A stretch of DNA of 64,000 bases, taken from the NCBI RefSeq assembly GCF_002487355.1, contig NZ_NTMG01000019.1, positions 60,403 through 124,402 of the forward strand. Direction: 5' to 3'. Of this stretch, positions 16,927-26,689 are shown in pieces (positions within the stretch are counted from its first letter, which is position 1; every line of letters starts with the position of its first letter). The notes under the pieces were generated by a model that did not search any database, was not told where the DNA came from, and saw nothing but the letters and a program-made list of their open reading frames with translations. This stretch comes from Candidatus Methanoperedens sp. BLZ2 (GTDB taxonomy: Archaea > Halobacteriota > Methanosarcinia > Methanosarcinales > Methanoperedenaceae). The translations under genes were made by a program, and so were the position numbers.

Positions 16927-18216
16927 TTATACCCCGTCCAGCAGAAGTAGATCCGGATCTTTAAGGTGTTCTATCAGGGTATTCATAAACCTTGCAGCCT
17001 GCGCACCGTCAAGCACCCTGTGGTCAAACGACAGGACAATGGGCAGTATTTTTCTTATCTTTATCTCTCCACCTATTACAACAGCCATGTCCCTTATTCT
17101 GTGGATGCCGAGTATGGCAACATCAGGAGGATTGATAATGGGAGTAGAAAAAATCCCTCCGATGCTCCCTATATTCGTTATCGTGAAAGTATTTCCCTTT
17201 AAATCCGGGAGTTTTATCTTCCTTGTTCTTGCTTCATCAGCGAGTTTTTCGCTCACCTGTGCCAGTTCCATGATGCTTTTGCAGTCAGCATCTTTGATAA
17301 CAGGAACCATCAAACCTTCAGGAGTGTCTACTGCTATCCCTATGTTGTAATATCGTTTAAGAACTATTTCATTTTTCTTCTGATCAAGGGAGGCATTAAG
17401 ATATGGATGCTGTTTCAACGCAACTGTCACTGCTTTGACAATAAATGCAAGGTATGTAAGCTTGATGCCTTTCTCTTCGGCCATTTTTTTCTCTTTTTCC
17501 CGGAGTTTGACAAGCTCAGTCACATCTGCCTCATCCATGGAAACAACATGCGGAGCCGTAAATAGCGAGAGAACCATCCTTTCGCCTATGGTCTTCCTGA
17601 TGCCTTTTATCGGGATCCTCTCTTCCAGTGCTTTTATTTCCGGCGCAATTTCAACAGGTGCAGCCTCCGGCTTCCTGGTTTCAGGCGCCTGTGGAACTTC
17701 AACTTTAGCTTCAGTTACTGTGGATTTCCTGACATCCTCATCAGTGATTCTTCCCCCTGGCCCTGTACCCTTAACCTTTGATATATCCACCCCCAGTTCC
17801 CTTGCAAGGCGCCTTGTGGATGGCACAGCTAAGGCTCTTCCCGGCATCTCGGCCGGCCTTTCCTGAGGTTTTACTTCGGGAGGTTTAACCTCAGTTGGTT
17901 CCTCAAGTAGTTTAGCTTCAGCTGGTTTAGCCTCAGTTGGTTTTTCAGGAGCCCCGGTTTCAGGCTTCTTTACCGTTTCTCCGGGTACTGCAAGTGAAGC
18001 AAGAGTGCTGCCGACTTTTATCACATCCCCCTCTTTTCCAACAAGTTTCAATATCTTCCCTGCTTCCGATGAAGGTATTTCAACTATTGCCTTATCTGTT
18101 TCTATCTCTGCCACTGCCTGGTCAGCTTTAATTTCTTCTCCCTCTTTTACAAGCCACTTGACAATCGTGCCTTCAGTCACACCTTCGCCAACATCCGGAA
18201 ATTTTACATCGACCAT
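16927..18216 (-). CDS. pdhC: Dihydrolipoamide acetyltransferase (E2) of the pyruvate dehydrogenase-type complex
   Basis: E2 protein of 429 aa with one N-terminal lipoyl domain (lipoyl lysine Lys42 in EIETDKAIVEIPS), then a Pro/Glu/Ala/Lys-rich flexible linker (about 80-130). The peripheral subunit-binding domain follows (PSTRRLARELGVD...GTGPGGRITDEDV), then a second linker and the catalytic acyltransferase domain with SFDHRVLDGAQ. It moves the acyl group from E1 to CoA. One lipoyl domain is the usual archaeal number. The gene is within the pdh operon between E1-beta and E3. Confidence 0.96.
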   Translation of the reverse strand: MVDVKFPDVGEGVTEGTIVKWLVKEGEEIKADQAVAEIETDKAIVEIPSSEAGKILKLVGKEGDVIKVGSTLASLAVPGETVKKPETGAPEKPTEAKPAEAKLLEEPTEVKPPEVKPQERPAEMPGRALAVPSTRRLARELGVDISKVKGTGPGGRITDEDVRKSTVTEAKVEVPQAPETRKPEAAPVEIAPEIKALEERIPIKGIRKTIGERMVLSLFTAPHVVSMDEADVTELVKLREKEKKMAEEKGIKLTYLAFIVKAVTVALKQHPYLNASLDQKKNEIVLKRYYNIGIAVDTPEGLMVPVIKDADCKSIMELAQVSEKLADEARTRKIKLPDLKGNTFTITNIGSIGGIFSTPIINPPDVAILGIHRIRDMAVVIGGEIKIRKILPIVLSFDHRVLDGAQAARFMNTLIEHLKDPDLLLLDGV

Positions 18217-18234
18217 ATTTTCACCTTTTTCACC

Positions 18235-19212
18235 TCAAAAAGCCGCAACCTCTTTTATAGCATCAGCTACCTTTGCTGCATTCGGTAGATAATAATCCTC
18301 AAGTCTGGGCAGCGGCACAGGAACATCGAACCCTGTTACCCTTTTGACCGGCGCTTCAAGGGAAAGGAGGGCTTTTTCATTAATTCTTGCGATGATCTCT
18401 GCCCCGAAACCAAGTGTCCTGGGTTCTTCGTGGACAATGACCGCCCTGCCGGTTTTTTTTACAGAATCTATAATGACCCTGTCATCAAGGGGCGAGAGCG
18501 TGCGTAAATCTATAAGCTCAACACTGAGATCTTTGACCTGTTCCATGGCTTCCTGGCACACCCTGACCATGGCACCCCAGGCTATAAGTGTCAAATCCTC
18601 TCCTTCCGTGATCTTCTTTCCTACTCCAAGAGGGACAGTGTACTCGCCTTCCGGTACTTCTTCCTTATAAGCGCGGTAAAGCTTTTTAGGCTCAAAGAAC
18701 ATAACCGGATCAGGATCCCTGATAGAGGAAATCAGGAGCCCCTTGGCATCATAAGGCGTTGAAGGAATAACCACTTTTAAGCCCGGTATGTGGATATAAA
18801 AAGTCGCTACAGCCTCTGAATGGTGTTCCAGTGCCTTCACACCTCCCCCATAAGGCGCCCTTATTACAAGGGGACAATGGTATGTCCCACGTGATCGGTA
18901 CCTTATCCTGGAAGCATGGGCTGCAAGCTGGTCAATGGTCATATAGCTGAATCCCTCGAATTGTATTTCAGCAACGGGTTTGAGACCCGAAACTGCCATG
19001 CCTATTGCTGTCCCTACTATCCCGGACTCTGCAAGAGGCGTATCGATCACGCGATCGCTTCCGAATTTATCATAAAGACCTTCTGTGACCCTGAAAACGC
19101 CCCCATCCACACCCACATCCTCGCCCATGACCAGGACGGTGGGATCCTTTTCCATTTCTTCAAAGAGAGCAAGGTTGATCGCCTGTACCATATTGAGTTT
19201 AGCCAGACTCAT
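18235..19212 (-). CDS. pdhB: Pyruvate dehydrogenase-type E1 component, beta subunit
   Basis: Transketolase-like E1-beta of 325 aa from the ATG at 19212. I prefer this to the upstream in-frame ATG at 19248 because an AAGGGGGG ribosome binding site sits directly before it and because homologues begin near SLAKLNMVQAIN. Motifs include VMGEDVGVDGGVFRVTEGL, IAESG-type PLAESGIVGTAIG and VHEEPRTLGFGAEI. With E1-alpha it forms the heterotetramer that decarboxylates a 2-oxoacid using thiamine diphosphate. It overlaps the end of E1-alpha by 14 nt. Pyruvate is the probable substrate, but a branched-chain 2-oxoacid cannot be excluded by eye. Confidence 0.94.
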   Translation of the reverse strand: MSLAKLNMVQAINLALFEEMEKDPTVLVMGEDVGVDGGVFRVTEGLYDKFGSDRVIDTPLAESGIVGTAIGMAVSGLKPVAEIQFEGFSYMTIDQLAAHASRIRYRSRGTYHCPLVIRAPYGGGVKALEHHSEAVATFYIHIPGLKVVIPSTPYDAKGLLISSIRDPDPVMFFEPKKLYRAYKEEVPEGEYTVPLGVGKKITEGEDLTLIAWGAMVRVCQEAMEQVKDLSVELIDLRTLSPLDDRVIIDSVKKTGRAVIVHEEPRTLGFGAEIIARINEKALLSLEAPVKRVTGFDVPVPLPRLEDYYLPNAAKVADAIKEVAAF

Positions 19213-20287
19213 CCCCCCTTCTTTTTGAAATGAAGCCCTGGAGTTCATCCATCTGTTCTTTTAAATGCAGGGGCATATCGGCATATACATATTTGAACAT
19301 GTTCTCAACCACCGGCTTATAGCTTTCAGCCTCTTTTACAGCCTTCTCAACTTCATCAGTAATTTCTTTTATCATGGCACCTTCGCGGCTCTGATCCCAT
19401 ATACCTTTTTTTTCAAGGTATATGCGCAGACGTTTTATGGGATCTTTTTTTTTCCATTCTTCGACCTCTGCCGCCTGTCTGTATCTGGTGGGATCATCGG
19501 ATGTTGTATGAGAGCCCATGCGGTAAGTGAAGCACTCTATCATCGTAGGACCGCCGCCAGACCTGGCTTTTTCAAGTGCGGCTAAAGTCACGCTATACAC
19601 TGCCAGGATATCGTTACCATCAACCTGTATGCCTTCAAAACCATATGCTAAAGCCTTCTGTGCAAGTGTTTTTGATGCAGTCTGCTTTTCCCTGGGAAGG
19701 GATATGGCATACTGGTTATTCTGGCAGATAAAAACCGTCGGGGTCTTGAATACGCCCGCAAAATTCATACCTTCATGAAAATCCCCTTCCGAGGTTGCCC
19801 CATCCCCGAAATAAACGACTGAAGCTATATTCTGTTTCTTAAGCTTCGCTGCCCATGCTGCCCCTACGGCATGGAGCACCTGGGTAGAAACAGGAATTGC
19901 CACAGGAAAGTTCTTCGGGGGAAGCGTAAGGTTTGCGTCTTCGGAGCCCATCCAGTAAATGTAAAGAAGCGAGAGAGGGATACCTCTTGCTATCTGGACG
20001 CCATGCTCCCTGAAAGCCGGAAAAAACCAGTCATCCGGTTTCATGGCAAAAGCACTTCCTACTGCCGTCGCCTCCTGTCCCAGAGAAGAACCGAATGTAA
20101 GCATCCTCCCCTGGCGTTGAAGCTTCAATGCTTTATCATCATACATACGGGTAAGCACCATCGTCCTGTAGAATTTTTCAAGTGTTTCCGTATCCAGTTC
20201 TGGTTCCAGGCTCTCATCCACATTACCTTGTGCGTCAAGAATCGAAAGCCAATCCACACTCATATCCAGAATTTTTTGCCTTGGCAA
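19199..20287 (-). CDS. pdhA: Pyruvate dehydrogenase-type E1 component, alpha subunit
   Basis: E1-alpha of 362 aa. The thiamine diphosphate motif is GDGATSEGDFHEGMNFAG ending in QNNQYAIS, and the phosphorylation-loop region YRMGSHTTSDDPTRYR is present. It catalyses decarboxylation of the 2-oxoacid and reductive acylation of the E2 lipoyl group. The start at 20287 gives a normal N-terminus. It follows lipA by 20 nt on the same strand, so lipoate synthesis and the complex that needs lipoate are co-expressed. Substrate class (pyruvate or branched-chain) is inferred from the operon only. Confidence 0.94.
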   Translation of the reverse strand: MPRQKILDMSVDWLSILDAQGNVDESLEPELDTETLEKFYRTMVLTRMYDDKALKLQRQGRMLTFGSSLGQEATAVGSAFAMKPDDWFFPAFREHGVQIARGIPLSLLYIYWMGSEDANLTLPPKNFPVAIPVSTQVLHAVGAAWAAKLKKQNIASVVYFGDGATSEGDFHEGMNFAGVFKTPTVFICQNNQYAISLPREKQTASKTLAQKALAYGFEGIQVDGNDILAVYSVTLAALEKARSGGGPTMIECFTYRMGSHTTSDDPTRYRQAAEVEEWKKKDPIKRLRIYLEKKGIWDQSREGAMIKEITDEVEKAVKEAESYKPVVENMFKYVYADMPLHLKEQMDELQGFISKRRGDESG

Positions 20288-20307
20288 CTTTGCACCCCAT
20301 TTATAAA

Positions 20308-21177
20308 TTAGTTCTTAACCTTCTTAATCTTTACTGAATGGGCCATATACGAGCTTCTCACAAATGGTCCACTCATAACCTTGATGAATCCTTTCTCACT
20401 TGCTATTTTTTTATAGTATGCAAATTTTTCAGGCGATATGTATTCTTTGACTTCAAGCTGCTTTACTGAAGGTCTCAGGTACTGGCCCAGTGTGAGAATA
20501 CTGACACCCCGGGATTTCAAATCATCCATAGTTCGGATGATCATGTCTTCCGTTTCCCCAAGACCAAGCATCAGGGAAGATTTGGTATATATTGAAGAAG
20601 ACATCTGCTTTACTTTACTGAGTACCTCCAGGGACAAAGTGTACCCGGCTCTAATATCCCTCATATGAACCTGAAGTTCCTGAACAGTCTCAATATTATG
20701 CCCGACAACATCAGGGTGAGCGTCTGCAATTTTGCGCAAGGACTCTTCATTTCCCCCAAAATCGGGTATAAGGGCTTCCACAGTAATGTTTTCATCAAGA
20801 GATTTTATTTCTTTGATGCAGTTTGCAAAATGCATTGCTCCGCCATCCGGAAGGTCATCCCTGTCTACTGATGTAAGAACAACGTATTTCAAACCCAGCT
20901 TTTCCACAGCCTGTGCAACCCTTCCGGGTTCTGAAGAGTCGAGGGTCTCTCCTTCCTTTCCTTTTATAACAGCGCAGAACTTGCAGTTTCTTGTGCATAT
21001 CGAACCAAGTATCATAAAAGTGGCAGTGCCATGAGTCCAGCATTCCCCAAGGTTCGGGCATCTTGCACCCGTGCAGACCGTGTTTAATTTTAAATCCTCA
21101 AGGATTTTTTTTATATCCACGAACTTTTTCCCTGATGGGGGTCTTATTTTAAGCCAGTCGGGTTTTGTCTTTTGCAT
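20308..21177 (-). CDS. lipA: Lipoyl synthase
   Basis: Radical-SAM enzyme that inserts two sulfur atoms into octanoyl-protein. The auxiliary-cluster motif CTGARCPNLGEC and the radical-SAM motif CTRNCKFC are both present, and the C-terminus has the characteristic RSSY. I place the start at the ATG at 21177 (MQKTKPDW, 289 aa), with an AGGG sequence just upstream; an in-frame ATG at 21216 would add 13 residues. It is the first gene of the pdh operon. An octanoyltransferase LipB is not seen; the lplA/lplB pair at 59.5-60.6 kb is the likely attachment route. Confidence 0.95.
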   Translation of the reverse strand: MQKTKPDWLKIRPPSGKKFVDIKKILEDLKLNTVCTGARCPNLGECWTHGTATFMILGSICTRNCKFCAVIKGKEGETLDSSEPGRVAQAVEKLGLKYVVLTSVDRDDLPDGGAMHFANCIKEIKSLDENITVEALIPDFGGNEESLRKIADAHPDVVGHNIETVQELQVHMRDIRAGYTLSLEVLSKVKQMSSSIYTKSSLMLGLGETEDMIIRTMDDLKSRGVSILTLGQYLRPSVKQLEVKEYISPEKFAYYKKIASEKGFIKVMSGPFVRSSYMAHSVKIKKVKN

Positions 21178-21254
21178 ATTTTCCCTGTTGAATTTCACTT
21201 TTATTTTTAAGTCCAAACCGTCAAAATAGCACTCATTATAACAAAAGCGATCAA

Positions 21255-21629
21255 TTATTTATTCTGCCAGAGACCAATTATATTACCTTCAGTATCTTTG
21301 AAATATGCTGTATAGCCCATATCTGCAACCGGCATTTTTCCTTTAACCACTTCACCTCCCATTTTCTTCACATTTTTCAAGGCATCATCGATATTCTGAA
21401 CATTAATGGTAATGATTGGAGAAGTGAGAGGACGCTGGCGCTTCATCATGCCGCCATTTATTGCACCTGGCTCTTCAGGCATATGGTTTTCATCCACAGG
21501 CATAGTCTCGATAAGAATGTATTCCATTCCCTCCACGGTGTCCATCTTCCAGCCAAAAATGGTTTTGTAGAATTTCTTAGCCCTTTCAAGGTCATCTGCA
21601 GGAATTTCAAAATGTACTACTTTGTCCAT
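21255..21629 (-). CDS. VOC-family (glyoxalase/bleomycin-resistance fold) protein
   Basis: Protein of 124 aa with two beta-alpha-beta-beta-beta modules of the vicinal oxygen chelate fold. It starts DKVVHFEIPADDLERAKKFYKTIFGW and ends YFKDTEGNIIGLWQNK, both typical. Members are metal enzymes or ligand binders; the substrate cannot be predicted. It is read toward the lipA gene but probably has its own promoter. Confidence 0.88.
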   Translation of the reverse strand: MDKVVHFEIPADDLERAKKFYKTIFGWKMDTVEGMEYILIETMPVDENHMPEEPGAINGGMMKRQRPLTSPIITINVQNIDDALKNVKKMGGEVVKGKMPVADMGYTAYFKDTEGNIIGLWQNK

Positions 21630-21788
21630 TGAAAATCACTCCTACTGATAAGATTATAAAGCTTTATTGATAAATGTTTGGTATAGATTTTTAAAGAAAA
21701 ATCCTCCCCTTCCTTTACTTCCATTCAGAAAAACTTTTTTGACAGAAAACTTTTTGTTGTTACAGAAGCATTTACCAGTGGTGAGTAA

Positions 21789-21947
21789 ATGATAAAATAT
21801 CGATGTACAGTATGCGGTTATATATACGACCCTGAAATAGGTGATCCGCCGAGAGCGAAGCCGGGAACAGCCTTTGAAGATCTTCCTGATGATTGGGTCT
21901 GCCCTGTATGCGGGGTAACGAAAGATATGTTTGAGAAAATGACTTAA
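21789..21947 (+). CDS. Rubredoxin
   Basis: A 52-aa rubredoxin. The iron is held by Cys6-x2-Cys9 ([12 protein letters not shown]) and Cys38-x2-Cys41 (WVCPVCGV), and the typical [12 protein letters not shown] segment lies between. Rubredoxins carry single electrons, in anaerobes often to oxygen- or superoxide-reducing enzymes. The ATG at 21789 follows a GGTGAG ribosome binding sequence. It stands alone, divergent from the VOC gene. Confidence 0.96.
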   Translation: MIKYRCTVCGYIYDPEIGDPPRAKPGTAFEDLPDDWVCPVCGVTKDMFEKMT

Positions 21948-22182
21948 CCTTAATTCTAATATATTTTTTATTTACTTTACTGCTTGAAAGTATAGTGCTT
22001 CAATATCAATTTTTCGAAGCCAGACTTTAGTTGTATCTTTTAGATATTTATAAAATATGACTTAGAAAATCTTATATAACACATGTAATAAAGTTATAGA
22101 TAGCGATCTTCATAATACTAAACCGAACAAAAACAAATCGTGGGACTGAAAATGAAGATAATTGAATATTGGTTCGGGAAAT

Positions 22183-25100
22183 ATGATACCTAAAAGAGAT
22201 ATTAACAGAATCATTTCTGTGTTGATGCTTTTGAGCTTAGTATATACCGCTGCCGGATACATGTTTGAAACTGATTTCAATGGTGCCAAAGCCATAGAAG
22301 CAGTACCTGGAGCAACCTCAACAAACACGGTAACTACAACTCCTGCCCCTACCCCAACGGCAAATGCTGCCGTTAACGCTACTGCTGCACCAACAGCAAA
22401 TGCTGCCGTTAATGTTACTGTTGCGCCAACAAATACTACGGCTACTCCCCCAACGGCAAATGCTACCACTAACGCTACTGCTGCACCAACAGCTAATGCT
22501 ACCCCTTCTCCAACGCTAAATGCTACCGCTAACGCTACTGTCAGCCCCACAGCGAACGCCACATCAACTCCTGTGCCGCCTGGAGAACCCGGTATAACAT
22601 CATACTCTCCACCAACGCCGGTGTCCGATATTATTGGAGCCACTCGAGCCTTCAACATCACGGTAAACCAGACCGTGAACGTGATATGGCTGATCAACGG
22701 TGTTCAGGCTGGGACCGATACAGGCGTAACTACTTCAAGCTATACCAACACAAGTGCAGCCCAGGGAACATGGAATGTAACAGTTGTAGCCAGTAATGAC
22801 AATGGTACTGCCACTCAGAACTGGGATTGGGTTGTGACTGTACCAGGTCCTCCTTCTATATTAGCATCAGATCCACCAGGCCCTGTGAACGATATTGTAG
22901 GTACGCCGCGAGCTTTCAGCATTACTGTAAATCAGACCGGGGACGTGGCCTGGCTAATGAATGACTCTGTGGTTCAGAATAATTCAAATGTAACTACTGC
23001 AAACTATACTAACATAAGCGCAGTCCCTGGAACATTTAACATTACAGCAGTATTCACAAGCATTTATGGTACAATATCAAGCAATTGGACATGGTATGTG
23101 AAGAATCCTCCGCAGAATGTCACTAATTTAACAATAATAGCTACAGGGCCAACATATATAAACTGGACATGGGATGCCCCGGCGGATGAAAGCTTTAACG
23201 GTACACAAATACTGATAGACGGAGCCTTAAAAGATACTCTTCCAGAGCCATTAAATTATTATAATGGTACAGGCTTTATTCAGGGCACATCTCATAACAT
23301 TTCTGTGATTGCGGTTGATACTCCTGGCAATAAAGCAATACCGCCCTGGCCTACCAGTACAGGTATCACGACAAATACCCCGATTGGGAACGAGGTAACA
23401 CCTCTGGAATTGCCCTCAGGGGTCACAGTCACTTTTGCAAACATTACGGAAGAAGGGATTACGACAGTATCATCCGAAAAAACCCCTCCTGTGGCTCCAG
23501 GCTTTATGCCACTCGGGCCATACATAAACATAACAACAACTGCAAACTTCACAGGTCCTGTAACTATAACCCTGAACTATACACAACCTCCTGATGGGTT
23601 TAATAGGAGCAACGTTCGCCTGTATAGTTTGAACAACTCTGCCTGGGAAGACATGACCACTAACATGAACGAGAATATCGTAACTGGAGTTGTATCCGGT
23701 CTTCCGCTTGTCGTCGCCGGGATATATCCGCCACCAAATATTACAATAATCCGGGAGCCTTCTACAGAGATCACTGTAAGGGACTCTATCGTCTTCAATA
23801 TAAGTATTGATCAGGCCGCTACTGTTAACTGGACTGTTAATGGAAATACGTCATTGGGTCCCCTGGTTGTTCCTGCAGGAGGAGTTTCCAACTTCACTTT
23901 TAATTCAACTGCGATGGGAAATTACTCAATAGCAGCAGAGGCTGAAAACATAAATGGGACAAGCTCAAGATCATGGAACGTTACAGTACATCCGGTAACA
24001 TTCTTTAAAGGAAATCGCATCTGGGATGGAAGCAAACCGGATGAATTCTCCCTTAACTATACCTGGGATTCTATGAGTTTTTCCGGGTTCTATTATGATA
24101 TTAACGAAGATGTTGGTGATGAAAGTATTACGATGTCAATGAATGGTTATAGAGATAGAACAATAAGCAGCAGCAACATCAGTTACACTACATCTTCCCA
24201 GGAAGTAGTCTTTGGGTACTCCGGTTTTGGGAGATATAATGTCGTAGGGTTCATGGCAGATAAGTACTTTGCAGGATACACCGCAAATACAAAACCTCCG
24301 GAACCGACCACAGGCATTGATCCCGTTAATACAATTTCCCAGGGGCATCTCTACAGGGTGCTTATTGATGATGATACACGACGTACAATATCCCTTGGAA
24401 GCACTCTTGCTCTTAAGGACGGTTATGTTATAAAGGCAAAAGATATCGACCTCAATGCCAGAACAATGTTAATATCTCTTTTAAAAGATGGGACAGAGGT
24501 GGACTCAACTCCGCTATCTGCAGGTCAGACCTATGTATACACAAAAGATGACCTTCCTTTAATAATGCTGAGATTTGAAAATGTATTCTCAGGACAGGAA
24601 ATACAAACTGCGTTCCTGAGAGGATTATTCCAGATATCTGAGAACTATGATACGGTCAGTACCGGGAATGACTTTGGCATTATGGAAATAACCAGTATCA
24701 GCGATAAAAATATAATGATGAGAAACCGTGCGTCTCTAAGCCTCGGTGCCGGGAACACAATAGATTTGATGGGAGATCTAAAGATAATCGTAGCAGATGA
24801 CCCGGATGTCCGTTTTGCTTTATCTGTTCAAAGAACAGGAGAATTTGAAGTACGAAGCAGTGTTTACAAAGAAAGCGATCCTATTGATACATGGACTCCC
24901 TATAATTTCGGAATGAACATAGGGAAGACAGTCTTAGGGTTTTATTATGACCTGGACAAGGGTATCGGGGAGGAAACTTTACAGCTTGCAGCGCCGCTGG
25001 CTGGCAGCAGAACCATCCCTGATGGAGGCTTGCTGTACAGGACCACACCTCAGGAAGTAAGCTTCGGATACGATGGGTTTGGAAGCTATGATGTGATCGG

Positions 25101-26643
25101 GTTCATGGCAGACAAATATTTTGCAGGCTACACTACCAATAGCAGACCGCCTGGTCCGACCACAAGTATTGACCCGATAAGTATTATTGCGAGTGGTCAA
25201 TTACATAAGATACTGATCGACGATGATGCCCAGCGCACTTTCTCTGTAGGTGGTAATATAGCTCTGAAAGAGGGATATGTCCTGAAAGCAACAGATATAG
25301 ATCTTAATGCAAGGACAATACTCTTATCCCTGTTAAAAGATGGCGCCGAGGTGGATGTAGCTCCGCTTTCAGCAGGCCAGACCTATGTCTACACAAAGGA
25401 TACAGGCGGCTCAGATATTCCTTTAATATTGGTGAGGTTTGATAATGTATTTTCAGGACAGGAAATACAATCTGCATTTATTAAAGGCTTGTTCCAGATA
25501 TCTGAGAGTTATGTTACTATTAATGCTGGAAACAGGTTCGGCAAGATGGTAGTCCGGAGTGTGGGAACTGATAACATACAGATGAGTAATGATGGAAGTA
25601 TCAGCCTTTCTAAAGGTACAAATGAAAGCCTTATGGGCAATATCACAGTGAAGGTTGGCGATACTACTGATAATTCTTTGAGATTTTACTTTGCTGTCGA
25701 CGTGACTTCGGAGATGATTGCCAGCCAGCTTATAATAGATGCTCCGGCCAGGGCAACCGCTGGTGATAATATAATGATACGTGTTACTGCCGGAGGGAAC
25801 CCGGTAGATGGCGCAGCCCTGGCAATTAATTCTTCTGGTATTGGTCAGACTTCCATCAATGGTACTCTTAATTACACTCTCCCAAGAACTATGAAAGGTA
25901 CTTACAATATAACTGCAACCAGGTCCGGGTATGATAATGCAATCAAGAATATAGAAGTACTGGAATATATCGAACGCAAGCTGAACATAGATGCCCCAAT
26001 CATGGCTAATCAGTCTGAAACCATAACAATAATAGTCACCTCAAATAACACAAATTTCAGCAACGCTACTGTGAGCTTTGATAATGCGACAATCGGATTT
26101 ACCAATATTAATGGTGCCCTGAATTACACGCTGAATACAAGCGGCATTCATAACTTATCCGCATCAAAGACCGGGTATATCACTGCTGCCAGGGAAATTA
26201 ACATCAGGGCGCCTTTCTCCGAGTATAAGGCGCTTGATATAAATATCACCCCCAATGTGGTTTTTACAGGCGAAGATGCTATAATTAAATCCAATATCAC
26301 AAATGCAGGTACGAAAAAAGATACGCTCCCTGTAGAGCTTATAATTAATGGCACTGCCGTGGATAACGGGTCTGTTACTCTGGCTCCGGGAGAAATAAAA
26401 GAAATTAATTTCACGCGAAAAGAAGCCAGGGCAGGGAACTATACTGTAGAGATCCTTGGACAGAAAGGCTTATTAGAAGTAAAACCGGCGCCTCTTATCT
26501 GGAGATTGATCCTGATAGTAGTAATAGTTACAGTTTTAGGGATAATCGCTATCTATCTGCTGACTACAAAGAATAAGATAAGCTTTGAGTCAATGCGAAG
26601 AAAATTAAGTTTGGGCAGACCCAAAGACCAGACTAAGTTATAA
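22183..26643 (+). CDS. Giant surface protein with S-layer duplication and Ig-like domains
   Basis: Exported protein of about 1486 aa from the ATG at 22183 (a TTG at 22162 is less likely). It has a signal peptide (about 10-30, IISVLMLLSLVYTAAG), then a Pro/Thr/Ala/Asn low-complexity linker (about 45-135). Two tandem Ig/PKD-like repeats follow (each with VNDIIG-like, FNITVNQT and WTWYV/NWDWVV segments), then a fibronectin-like part. Two S-layer duplication units (FGYSGFGRYNVVGFMADKYF and FGYDGFGSYDVIGFMADKYF as landmarks) and CARDB-like domains follow. It ends in one transmembrane helix (IWRLILIVVIVTVLGIIAIYLL) and a basic cytosolic tail. N-glycosylation sequons (NxS/T) are very dense. It is likely a cell-envelope or S-layer-associated protein. 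Confidence 0.9.
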   Translation: MIPKRDINRIISVLMLLSLVYTAAGYMFETDFNGAKAIEAVPGATSTNTVTTTPAPTPTANAAVNATAAPTANAAVNVTVAPTNTTATPPTANATTNATAAPTANATPSPTLNATANATVSPTANATSTPVPPGEPGITSYSPPTPVSDIIGATRAFNITVNQTVNVIWLINGVQAGTDTGVTTSSYTNTSAAQGTWNVTVVASNDNGTATQNWDWVVTVPGPPSILASDPPGPVNDIVGTPRAFSITVNQTGDVAWLMNDSVVQNNSNVTTANYTNISAVPGTFNITAVFTSIYGTISSNWTWYVKNPPQNVTNLTIIATGPTYINWTWDAPADESFNGTQILIDGALKDTLPEPLNYYNGTGFIQGTSHNISVIAVDTPGNKAIPPWPTSTGITTNTPIGNEVTPLELPSGVTVTFANITEEGITTVSSEKTPPVAPGFMPLGPYINITTTANFTGPVTITLNYTQPPDGFNRSNVRLYSLNNSAWEDMTTNMNENIVTGVVSGLPLVVAGIYPPPNITIIREPSTEITVRDSIVFNISIDQAATVNWTVNGNTSLGPLVVPAGGVSNFTFNSTAMGNYSIAAEAENINGTSSRSWNVTVHPVTFFKGNRIWDGSKPDEFSLNYTWDSMSFSGFYYDINEDVGDESITMSMNGYRDRTISSSNISYTTSSQEVVFGYSGFGRYNVVGFMADKYFAGYTANTKPPEPTTGIDPVNTISQGHLYRVLIDDDTRRTISLGSTLALKDGYVIKAKDIDLNARTMLISLLKDGTEVDSTPLSAGQTYVYTKDDLPLIMLRFENVFSGQEIQTAFLRGLFQISENYDTVSTGNDFGIMEITSISDKNIMMRNRASLSLGAGNTIDLMGDLKIIVADDPDVRFALSVQRTGEFEVRSSVYKESDPIDTWTPYNFGMNIGKTVLGFYYDLDKGIGEETLQLAAPLAGSRTIPDGGLLYRTTPQEVSFGYDGFGSYDVIGFMADKYFAGYTTNSRPPGPTTSIDPISIIASGQLHKILIDDDAQRTFSVGGNIALKEGYVLKATDIDLNARTILLSLLKDGAEVDVAPLSAGQTYVYTKDTGGSDIPLILVRFDNVFSGQEIQSAFIKGLFQISESYVTINAGNRFGKMVVRSVGTDNIQMSNDGSISLSKGTNESLMGNITVKVGDTTDNSLRFYFAVDVTSEMIASQLIIDAPARATAGDNIMIRVTAGGNPVDGAALAINSSGIGQTSINGTLNYTLPRTMKGTYNITATRSGYDNAIKNIEVLEYIERKLNIDAPIMANQSETITIIVTSNNTNFSNATVSFDNATIGFTNINGALNYTLNTSGIHNLSASKTGYITAAREINIRAPFSEYKALDINITPNVVFTGEDAIIKSNITNAGTKKDTLPVELIINGTAVDNGSVTLAPGEIKEINFTRKEARAGNYTVEILGQKGLLEVKPAPLIWRLILIVVIVTVLGIIAIYLLTTKNKISFESMRRKLSLGRPKDQTKL

Positions 26644-26689
26644 GGGGTTTGTCGGTTGGAAGCACATGGTTATCCTGTAAGACTTCCTT

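Noticed and set aside
22110..22697. Minus-strand frame of 195 codons rich in Ala, Val and Gly
   Set aside because: It is the antisense shadow of the repetitive Thr/Ala/Asn-coding linker of the surface protein.
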